Below are positions 32,648 through 46,914 of a DNA stretch of 64,000 bases, in pieces. The translations under genes and the position numbers were made by a program. The notes under the pieces were generated by a model. That model did no database searches. It was not told the origin of the DNA and saw only the letters and a program-made list of their open reading frames with translations. How positions within the stretch are numbered: the first letter of the stretch is position 1; each line of letters begins with the position of its first letter. Source of the DNA: Spirodela intermedia (taxonomy: Eukaryota > Streptophyta > Magnoliopsida > Alismatales > Araceae); contig LR746279.1 of the NCBI GenBank assembly GCA_902729315.2, positions 882,001-946,000 of the forward strand. Reading direction: 5' to 3'.

Positions 32648-35600
32648 TGATAAGTCTTTATTATAATGAGTTAATAATAATTAATAATATAATTTTAGCT
32701 TTAACTCATGATAAATATTTTATTTATGTTAAATTGTAAAAAATAATTTTTAGTTTATTAATTTGAATTTTTGACTAATTATGTCATTTTATGTGAATTT
32801 ATAATATTTATAATCCTATTTTTGAGATAAATAAAGAATAATAAAATAAAATAAAAAAGATAGAAAAAAGAGGAAACTTGTTGGCTAGTCGGGCCGGCAA
32901 ACGGGTCAAAAGCATTGTCGAGCTAGGCTGTAAGTAGGGGGCTTGAGCAGCTAAGAATGAATTGGTAGGAGACATGTGTGCATCACTTTCCTTCCATGTC
33001 ACTAATGGCCAATCGGGCATGGGACAAAGAGTTGTCGTACACATGAGAGAGAGAGAGGGTTATTAATCAGAATTTCTTGGGTTATTATATATACACATCA
33101 AAACTCGTAAAATAGTTGATGTGAGACTAAACTGTATTCTTAGAGATTTTTAATAATTTTAATACTTAAAATACTTTTTGTTTATAAGAACGAGATATCC
33201 TTATGACGTCACTTTATAAGGATTTTCAAATACTCATCCCTCTTTTTCATATAGGTAGGGTTTGAATCCTACTAGAATCAAAACTCATATTTTTATCTGA
33301 TTAAATTATTATTTTCTTATAGATTACCGATGAATGATTAACAATCAGAATCATTTAATCATCGATAAAAATCTCGTCAACGTAATTCGTGGAACATCTT
33401 TACTAAAATTATCAAACTATTATGAATAAAAAAATCATGAATCAATTGAGTAAATTATCTTTGATTGATCGATGATCAAGCTATCATTGAGAAGAGGATG
33501 ATCCACTGAGAGACGAGTCGCCACCTCTTGAGAACATACTAGATAAGATGAAGAGCCTCCTATTATTATGTAGACCTGAGAATGAAACTTCTTAAGATGT
33601 GTCCCACTTCCATCCAACTTATCTCTATTGGGTGACAGCCACCGGAGATCTGCAAAGTTGTCATTTTTCTACTCCACTAGTTGAGAGTTATCAGAGATGA
33701 TTCATCGACTTATTTCATTAATTTCTAAACTTCACAAGAAGATCTAAAAATTACCTAAGTTGTCTTTATTCAAGAAGAGCCTTTAAGGCCATAGACATTG
33801 CACGATAATTGATAATAGTCTATTTATAATGCATAATTTAGAGTTTATGCATATAACTTTATTATTTTTAGTAAACATTATACTTTGAATTCAATAGAAT
33901 ATACCATTATTATTATTTGATCTTTCATTTTTGGGAGAGTATGCCAATATGATCTTAATGAAGTGTAACTTCTATATAATAGACATGATTTATGCTTGAA
34001 AATGTGATTTACAAATTTAGCGCATTATACACAATATGTTTTTATATGGACTATTGGTTGTAAATTTGTTTTGAACATATATAAAGCAGTGAACAAGATT
34101 TGAATATCTTTTAAAATTTATTTAGATGATATTTCAGAATTTTAGAAGAATGAAATAGGAGGGTCTTATTCATTATGGACTTATGTCTAATTTGTATTAA
34201 TGAGAGGGACGGTTGATATTTCAAAAGATGTCATTTTATCTCACGTGAGATTAAGTGAGAAAAAACCTTTTAAAACATCTCATGTGGGTCCCATTTGAGT
34301 ATCTTTCTATTTAATAAAAATTAATTCCAAGAAATGGAGAAGAAGAACGTGGTGTACCAAATCAAAATGGCCGAAGGAAGAAAAGATGGCTAGCCTGATT
34401 TTCAAGAATCAAAACTCATCTCAACCATTCGTGAGGCTTTGAAAGAGGAGGCTGACAGATGGGAGAAAGGAAACCATCAACACAACCGTCAATGAAGGAG
34501 ACTCCAACAAACGTAGAACCTTTTAGATTCTTTCTTGAGAGGAATGTTTATGTTTGAGGTTTCTTTTAGAAGATTTTTGAGCCTCTGAAGAAAGTTTGTT
34601 GTCTGCCTTTCTCTTCGTTCCAAAGACAAATATTTGGAGTTCATTTCCTTCCTTTTTCATCTCACAAAGTGTAGTGAAATTCTCACCTTTTTTCTTATCC
34701 TCCAACGAAGAACTGTTGGAGAGCGATCATTTGTGAATTTTGATATATCTTGGTGAGCACCATTGTGCGACATATAGCCTGCTCAAGCTTGTGGTAGGTG
34801 ATGGCTACCACAGCACAAAAGAGAACGATCCTCTTAATGGTCAGTCGTTCTTATTACTCATAGATATAGGTGCAGTATCTCCACGAGTAAATAAGGTTTA
34901 TCTTATCCTTTATTCTTATTTTTCTCTATTTTATATGTGTTGATGATCTTGATTCACTAATCAAATATTGATGTACCTTGATCAAGATTTCTAACTCTTG
35001 AAATTGAAATCTCAAATCAAGGTTTGTTCATTGGAAGATTAATCCTTTGGTATTTCTTCTAACTTAATTCTCTCCATATTTTCATTATGAAATACCTTTG
35101 TCACACTTTCTAAAGTGAAACTAAGTATTTTCATCTAATCATCACACTTAAACATTCATCCTTCTCACTTATACCTTTTGCAATCATAAATTTGAATCTC
35201 TAACTATCCTTGTGACTGACCCAGATGTTACTATTATTTCATCCAATAGTTTCATGTCAATTTTCGATTTATAAATTTTAAACTTGATCTACCTAGATTT
35301 AATTACAACGATAATTTGTGGAGATCAATAATATTTCAGAATGCTTAGGATTTCAATGCATTGCTACTACGATGTCGGAACTCTATTTTACATTTTTAAC
35401 TAGTTTGACTTCTACCATCATTTTAGACTTCAAAAAAAAATCCAACGAATGCCTAAGTTATGTATGTCCAAGGAGAGCCCTTAAGGCCATGGACATTACA
35501 CGATAACCATTCCAAACACATAATTCTGACAATCACTGTCGCGAGGCCAAAACTCTGTCTTTTCTACTTTCAACTTAATTTTTACTACATTTAGTGATAC

Positions 35601-36063
35601 TTTGTTTGATTTAAGTCTCAAAAATATTCTTCATTCAATTACAATTCTTTTGACTTTTATAGATTTTAATTTGACTAATTAATTCGTTTGTAATCACTTA
35701 TGTAAGAATCACCATGTGGAACTTTATTTCTATCCAATTCACATCCATCGGGGTGTTGATTGCATCTTGACGTCTATACCCTCATTTCTCTTTTTTGTGA
35801 ATTTTAAATATATTTTATTTTTATTACTTAGTTTAAAAGTCATTAAAAATTATATTTAATGTAATTTTTTTAAAAATATTATTTGATATTATATTACATC
35901 CTTATGATCATATTTTAAAATCTTTACTATTTTTGAAACTTTTATTGAATTATAATTGATATATTTTTTCAGAAATACTTTTAAATATCTAAAAATTTAT
36001 ATTTTTTAGTTTTATTAATATTTAAATTTTTATGCTTAATTATGCAATGGTTAAGTTACATCA
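32648..36063 (-). mobile_element. Solo LTR of the same family, minus strand, nested
   Basis: Its plus-strand left end reads TGATAAGTCTTTATTATAAT and its right end reads GGTTAAGTTACATCA, the reverse complements of the 3' and 5' ends of the family. The flanks TCTAA and CCTGA differ by two transitions and may be a worn target duplication. The host LTR continues on either side. A further insert of unknown type (about 33860-35310) interrupts it. Confidence 0.65.
33860..35310. other. Unclassified insert inside the minus-strand LTR
   Basis: About 1.45 kb that matches no part of the LTR family. The LTR pieces on either side (GCATTATAAATAGACTATT on the minus strand, and CCTAAGCATTCTGAAAT) are adjacent in the undisrupted relative at 46080-46120. 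No coding domain was recognised; the boundaries are approximate. Confidence 0.45.
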
Positions 36064-37239
36064 CCTGACAATTATTATGTAAATGATTGCAAATAATTCA
36101 ATTGATAAAATTGAGATTTGTAAATGTCAAATAAATTGTAATAAACTAAAAAATAAATTTGAAACTTAAATTCAAACACAACTATCATTAATCTAAAGAT
36201 TAAATGAGTTTAAACAAGGTAAAAAGATTTCTGATGTCGCAATGAAGATTGCTAGAAGTCTATAAGTTCGAAAGATTTGAGTGGTGTCAATGACCTCAAA
36301 GGCTCTCCTTAGATTTACACAATCATGGGCATTCTTTAGATTTCTATGCAAAGTGTAAAAGGGAAGAACCATGTCAATGAAGTGTCTCTAATAGTTGTCA
36401 CTCAGTGGAGTGGAGGTTTCATCCTCAAGTTTGCCCAATAAGAGGATGCTCTTTATCATATTTGGAACACTCTAAAGAGATCACAACAAATTCTTGGTGG
36501 ATTCCTCTACCCATGACGATAGTTTATTTGTTGACTAACATGGAATGATTTTCTCTAAAAAATTGTGATTTTTCTATCTAAAATCTTTAGTGTCAATTGT
36601 TAATGATAATGTTAGATTATTCATTGAAGAAGATTTTGCCGATGATTGACTGTCTCTTGTAGCTATTCTATTAAGTAGCTCTCTACATGTAAATCCTCAT
36701 AGTTAAATAGAATAAAACTATATTTTTTGAAGTTTGTGAGATTGGAACCTCCACTAATCACTTGACTCTGTAAGTGAAGCTCAACCAATTATAATAATAT
36801 CCTTGAAATAGTAAACAAAAATTTAATTTCTTCTCTTATCACATGGGTAATTTTGGTATTATTTCTATTAGTGAGTGATGCTGGTGGTTTATTCTCACAT
36901 CAGTTGTTTCGGTGAGTTTAAGATGGATATAAGTCTCACCTTTATTTTATATTTGAGTTCCTTCTCTCACAAAAAAATGACCATGACCACTTGGAGAAAA
37001 GGGTTAGTGGGTCTCCCTTTTTTTATATATTTCTTATTTTATTTTATTTATTTTAAATTTAAAACATAATTATAATATATATATATATAATTACATAATT
37101 AATCATAAATTTATATTAGTCACATAAAAATTATTTTCTCAATTTAAGATAAATATAATATTATTTATCATATATAAGTTATATTATCAACTTATTATTA
37201 GCTCATTATAATGAAAACTTATTATTGAAGAAACTCAGA

Positions 37240-38750
37240 ACTTGAGTAATGTGAAGAATGAAACATTAGTACTAAAAATGTTTAAAATATCAAAAGACAC
37301 ATAATGACAAACATGATACTAGAACCCAAGACGCAAACTTCCAGGAAGCATGAAAAATGAAAACTAAATCATTCAAATTGCAACATTGGTAAAATTTAAA
37401 TTCGAATCACTATATCAACACATGAAAAACTAATCAAGATACTCAAAATGAAAATATATGATCACGATTAAAGCAAGACTCAAACTCAAGGTTTACTTGG
37501 AATTGAGTTGACTTATTTGTACGAAGCAAATAAGAAATAGAGAAGTTGTCACCACACAACTTGCATGGTGACACATTGAATTCTTACATGAAGAAAACGG
37601 TAAAATGAAAACGACTAAGCTTCAACCTAGTATTAAGTAAAAAGATCAAGCATTGAAGAAGTATGGATTTTCAAACAAAAGTTTTAAATACAAAGACATA
37701 TGTTGACCAATTGATGATCCTCATACAAGATATCAAGGATGACATGCCTACAAGTTGAAAGATCTGAGTTAAAGTATAATAACGGTCAGAAGTACATATT
37801 TTGGAAGGTAACTCGTCAGTAGAAGATAGACTAAAGATAAGACAAATGATCTCCTTTGAGTAATACCTTGAAATAAGAAATGCTTGACGATCATGTAAGA
37901 ATCTCCATATAAGATATCATGAATAATTATCACAAGTAAAAAGCTTGGAAGTAAAAAACAACTATAGATCACTAGAATGTCAATAAAATAATGAAAAGAT
38001 ATTCAAATTAACATGACCATTTTTAGATGTTAAAATGACATAGATATGTTGAAGTATAAATAGAATAATTTGAGAATAGACAAAGCTAATAATGAATAAA
38101 GAAATATTTCATCAACATCACTCACATGAGCTGAAAGGAAAGATCTATTTCAACATCATATACCAAGGGCACCACACACTTCAAGAAGAAATTAAAACTT
38201 CATCATTTTTTATCATCTATGATAACTTATGAATCAAACAACTCTATTAAAGATTGGCTTTCTTCATTAGGCCCTAAGGTAAACTAGGTGGTAAGTGGAG
38301 AAATTATAAAGCTAAAGTACAAGGTGCTAAGAGTTGGATTGTGTCTATGAAGAGTGTTATTTTTTTAAGATAAATGTACCTTGACTTCAGTATGTGTGGT
38401 TATGAGTCAATACATGTCCATGAGATGTAAGATATCTATAGATATTGAACAATTGTGCTGTGAGCCCATGAAATCAGCTATATTTTTATTAAAAAGTAGT
38501 ACAAAATTTAAAATAGTGATCCTCTAGTACTATGTAGCACAAGGAAAGGTGAACCAATATAAACTTTGTGTCAATCATCATGGGGAGTGAGAGAAAGAGA
38601 GAGAGAGACCAAAGTGACTATACAACGGAGATAAGAGCTTTAGACTAATTTTCACATATACTTCATAAATTGTGTTAAAATATGTGTCAACACCTACATA
38701 CACAGCTCGCCCTTTTGGTACTTCACTTAGTCACATGGAACCTAACACTT
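37240..38750 (+). mobile_element. LTR-like Copia remnant, copy 2
   Basis: Diverged relative of 30700-31710. It shares GCCCTAAGGTAAACTAGGTG (38271) and a CTCGCCCTTTTGGTACTTCAC...CCTAACA end (38701-38746). It contains a short GA run at 38588-38607. No intact coding sequence. Confidence 0.4.
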
Positions 38751-38959
38751 CATTATTTATATACCTATGTTGAAGGTTTATTCATTTAATTTATGTTAAC
38801 TTTTCCTAAATTTTTTCTTGGCTATATCTGATTTTTCAGCTTCTTCTGTAGGGATTTCTCTTGTGATGTTATTTTGTTCAGAATCTACTTTCTTTTTTAT
38901 GCTTCCTAGTTCAGCTTTTAGTTTGATATTCTTGTTTGACAATACTTCATCTTGCTCTT

Positions 38960-39995
38960 CTATATGTTCATATATTTTTTATTAAAGTTTAATTATATTC
39001 TTAAATTTCTTATAGATAACTATTTCTTTTCTCCATGAGTCATGAATATCAATAATCATTGCTAATAATTCATCCTTTGAGGATTCTTCATTGTCAAAAT
39101 CACATACCTCTAGTTTGTAGGCGACATAGTATATGTTGTCTTTATTTTCCTCTTCACTTTCAGATCTTGATCCTTCTTCATCGCTCCATGTTGCCATCAT
39201 AGCCTTCTTTTTTTATTTCTCTTGATTTAGTCATGGATAGTTAGCTCTCAAATGTCTTGGTTTTCTACATTAAAAAAAATCGTTTCATTCTTAGGTTTTT
39301 CGTCAATAGCAGTAGAGGATCTTTGAAACTTCTTCATATTTCTTGTTGCATATTTAGAAAATATTTTTTAAATCTTTTGGACAACATTGCTAGTTATTCC
39401 TCTTCTTCACCATCTTCTCCTTCCTCTATTTCTCTCATTGATTCCATCATTTTCAATGCTACAGTCTTCTTGATAGGTTAATGTATCCCTACTTCATCTT
39501 TTCCTATACCCATTTTGTAGGTTAATAAAGATCCTATTGGATCATCTGAATACATCAAAGTTAGATCTTTAGATTCATCAATGGTAGTGACCTTGGCTTT
39601 TCATTTGGGGGTCAACGACATCAGAATTTTCTAATTAATATTCCCGTGGAAAGGGTATTCCTAGATTATTTAAAATGTTCATGATATTTAGGAATCTTTC
39701 ATACATCTTCATAATAGTTTCATCCTCATTCATTGTAAACATCTCAAACTATCTTACTAATTGAAATTTTTTGACTTGAGTGTTCATTTCATATGTTACC
39801 CTCAATCTATCTCATATTTCCCTAGTAGACCCACATGTCAAAAATCAGTTAAACTCCGAATCAAGTCTACTAATCAGAATGTTTTGTGATCTAGCATTTA
39901 TAGACAATATCTTTCTATAATGTTCTGCATTCAATTCCTTATCTACCTCTAGTGGTCTGTCCATGATAATTTCCTAAAAAACATACATATGTTTT
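38960..39995 (-). pseudogene. Decayed Copia gag (UBN2-type) remnant
   Basis: Minus-strand translation in mixed frames shows a gag-like order. Near 39900 is EVDKELNAEHYRKILSINAR, then RLRVTYEMNTQVKKFQLV and NEDETIMKMYERFLNIMN, followed near 39280 by a broken zinc knuckle and at 39200 by the acidic MMATWSDEEGSRSESEEENK. There are many stops and frame shifts and no pol is attached. It resembles Tnt1-94/UBN2-type gag proteins. Confidence 0.75.
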
Positions 39996-40269
39996 GCACT
40001 ATAGCAAAGAACTCTATTGATTGCAGCCCTTTGGTTTCTAAAATCCTCCTTCCTTGCTCTCCAACCTTGTTCCCTTGCCTTTCCTTGCCTCTTGGCCTCT
40101 TGGCTTCTAGCCCACGGTCCATCCCTCATCTAGAAGTGCAAGGAGCCTCCTTTTCTATTCCTCTGATCCAAAAATCTCTCATTTCATTTTGATTTAATTA
40201 TTTTTCCTTCTTTTCTGTCTTCAATCTTTGACTCTCATTTTCTACTTTAGTTCTTGCCAAAAATTATAT

Positions 40270-40420
40270 TTTTACTGTATATAATCATTCATTAATAGGT
40301 AATAGAGCTTCATTTCAAATTTTAATTAAATTAGACAAGTATTCACGGAGAAATCATAATGTCCTTAGTCATTTACAATATTACACTCATATCTTCTAAT
40401 ACTCTCCCTCAAGATGAACT
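40270..40420 (-). mobile_element. Possible 3' LTR edge and polypurine tract of a lost Copia element
   Basis: The plus strand reads CTTCTAATACTCTCCCTCAAG near 40400. Its complement (TTGAGGGAGAG then TATTAGAAG) looks like a polypurine tract followed by the start of a TGTTAGA-type LTR. Only this edge is recognisable. Confidence 0.35.
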
Positions 40421-40868
40421 TTATTAAAGTTTGTCTAAGTCATTGATGATCATGCCACTAAAGATCCACTGTGCAGCTCTTCTGCTGAAGCTCCCCCTGT
40501 GATTGCTCCAACCTTGCAAGCCGTAGGCCTTGCGCTCCTCTTCATTCACCTATCATCTCTCTTGCTCCTTCCTCATTTTCCCATTCTAATATCAGTTGAC
40601 CCACTAATATTCCCCATGTGCCAGCACTACATCCAACGAGCCATCTTGTCTCATCCGCTGCATGAGTGCTCCGTGGCACTCCCACCATCACCCAGGTGGT
40701 TGCATGTGGTTGCACAAGCCCACATAGACCCGAGTTCAACTTTCTCAATGGACCCATGAGCATAGACCCGAGTTCAAATAGAAAAAGATAACTAGCTGGG
40801 CATGGAAGCCCATTAATATGAACATTGTTGGACTCGTATGCACCCAAGAACGTCAGCCCAAATCGGAA

Positions 40869-44666
<3,798 letters not shown>

Positions 44667-45257
44667 GGATCCTCGCCGGTGGAAGGAAGGCTTCCGCTGC
44701 TTATCTCGTTCCGGAGAGACAACTTATCCCCGTCGGAGTGTTGAAGAATATGCGTCTCCTCAACACGCCAGATCCTGATGCGCGTACACCGTTGGCGGTT
44801 GGGCTTCTCACCTGCCGGCTTCTCCCGGTCTCACATTTTATCGGATCTTTGACGGGTTATCGATTTCGGGACGGATTATACCGTGGGTCACTAACGGGTA
44901 TTTAACTAGAGCCCAGTCCGGCCCAATTTTCAGACAACCCGATAGCATAAACTGAGAAGAATATTCGGTAGAATATTGACCATCCTTTTAAGGGACTATT
45001 TTTAATTTTTAGTGGATAAGAAAATCATTAGAAACATATCATTTTTAGCAAAATATTGAAAGAGATCAATGCCAATGGTGAGGCTATTCATTAGGTGTAT
45101 AAAAATAATTTCAACTAACTTCCTAAATTAGGCTTAAAAAAGTTGTAGTCAACAAGAAGCAAGGGAGTCACTACTAAGTGAGGCTTATGGTGTAAATAAC
45201 CTGCATAATTAGTTAACTGTTCTAGTATGATCAGTTCACAAATTGGATTGGTGAATG
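44667..45257. other. Promoter side of the G-patch gene
   Basis: About 0.6 kb upstream of the start codon. The first 270 bp is GC-richer, with a CCGGCCCAA motif near 44920; beyond this it becomes AT-rich and grades into the transposon nest. Confidence 0.5.
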
Positions 45258-45391
45258 GTAACTTTGTTCTAATAAATATATTACTATTTAAATATATAAC
45301 ATAATATGTTTGATAATTTCTTTTTACACATATTTTTTTATTATAATTTTTATTATAATAGAAAATAAAAATTAATATTGAAGAGAAATTT
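45258..45391 (+). repeat. Left member of a direct repeat flanking the transposon nest
   Basis: About 134 bp similar in the same orientation to 57010-57152. Shared wording includes TTACTATTTAAATAT, ATAACATAATATG and a GAGA(G/A)ATTT end. Confidence 0.6.
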
Positions 45392-46169
45392 AAGACTTAC
45401 TGATGTAATTTAGTCGTTGTATAATAAATCACACAAATTTAAATATTTATAAACTATATAATACTAATTTTTAAATATTTAGAGATATTTCTAAACAACT
45501 ATATCAATTATAATTCAATAAAAGTTCTAAAAATAGTAAAAAAAATCAGGTTGATCACAAGGATTTAATATAATATCAAGTAATATTTCAGAATTTTTCT
45601 TAAAGAACATTTTTTAAAAGATTTTTAGACTAAGTAATGAAGATAAAATATATTTTAAATTTATAAAAAAGAAAATAAGAGTATGACTCGATGAACATAA
45701 ATTGAGTAGAAACAGAGTTCTGTTTGATGACTCTTACATAAGTGATTATAGATGACTTATTGATTAAATTAAGCTTTATAAAAGCCAGAAGAATTATGAT
45801 TTAATGAAGAATAATATTAAAATTTGAAATCATACAAAGTATCATTAAATTAAGTGAAAATTAAATTTAAAGTAAGAAAGGTAAAGTTTTGGTCTCACAA
45901 AAATGATAGTTGGAATTTTGTGTTCGAAAGGATTATTAAATGATGTCTATAGTCTCAAAAGCTCTCCTTAGACATGAACAACTTGGGTATTCATTGTATC
46001 TTCTTTCAAAGTTCAAAAAATGATGATGAAAATTAAACTAATGAAAAATGATAAATCAAAGTTCTAGTGTCGCAGCAACAATGCGTCAGGATATTGAGCA
46101 TTTAGATGACTATTGTGTGATATCCACAACGTCAAAAGTTCTTCTTGAAAAAGGATGATGTGTGCAATA

Positions 46170-46899
46170 TGTTGGGGACAACAACTTTGTGTTGGCCATG
46201 TCCTCTCCTCACGTAGAGGAAAAAAAAGCACCTGAGAACAGAAGAGGGAAGAATACGAGAGAGAAAAGGAACACCAAAAGATAAAAAATAGAGATTTACG
46301 TGGTTTGGAGAAACCCTCCTATGTCCATTGTCACATGAGCAATATATTATCTCACTAGAGAGAATCGTCTCACAAGAACATACACCGAAGTAGTCACCAC
46401 CAAACACGGCCACAAGCATAGTCGAGCACTGCTGAACAACCATTGTCACAACTACAACTGCAACATAGGGAAGGAGGAAGGTCTGCCACTCTACCATCAG
46501 TCACTTCATTGATCAACACACGAGCTCCTTTCTCCTCTCCTCATTCTACCATCGAGCGAGACAAATGTGGCACAGGCGAATGGATGAATGATCGAATGTG
46601 AAAATCGATACCATCGACCTCCTTTCACCCCCTTTATATACCCCTTTTGCAGATCCTTTAGTTGGATCATGAGCTCCTTTCTCCTCTCCTCACTCTACTG
46701 TCAAGCGAGACAAATGTGGCACGAGCGAACGGATGAATGATCGAATGAGAAAATCGATACTATTGAACTCCTTTCACCCTTTTTATATACCCCTTTCACA
46801 GATCCTTTAGTTGGATCATCACATCCTCTATGTCTTGGGCTTGGGTCCGCACACTTACTATTATTCTAGGGCTTGATTAGTTCTCCACATCTTCTAACA
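46170..46899 (-). repeat. Copia 3' LTR with internal 149-bp tandem duplication
   Basis: 730-bp LTR. Unit 46522-46670 is repeated at 46671-46819, each containing TTTATATACCCC (TATA-like) and AGATCCTTTAGTTGGATCAT. The 5' LTR has one copy and is 574 bp long. Confidence 0.9.
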
Positions 46900-46911
46900 A
46901 TCTCCCACTTG
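46900..46911 (-). other. Copia polypurine tract
   Basis: On the element strand AAGTGGGAGAT directly precedes the TGTTAGAAG start of the 3' LTR, the usual position and composition for plus-strand priming. Confidence 0.75.
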
Positions 46912-46914
46912 GAG

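Larger units (their letters stand above)
32330..37224 (+). mobile_element. Solo LTR (AT-rich family), plus strand, split by a nested LTR
   Basis: The 5' part (32330-32647) starts TGATGTGACTTGG and the 3' part resumes at 36064 and runs to about 37224 (AAAACTTATTA). Together they follow the LTR seen at 51548-53262, including the TTATGTAAATGATTGCAAAT and CCTCAAAGGCTCTCCTTAGA landmarks. The terminal CA appears mutated to TA and no clear outer target duplication is left, so this is an old copy. Confidence 0.65.
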
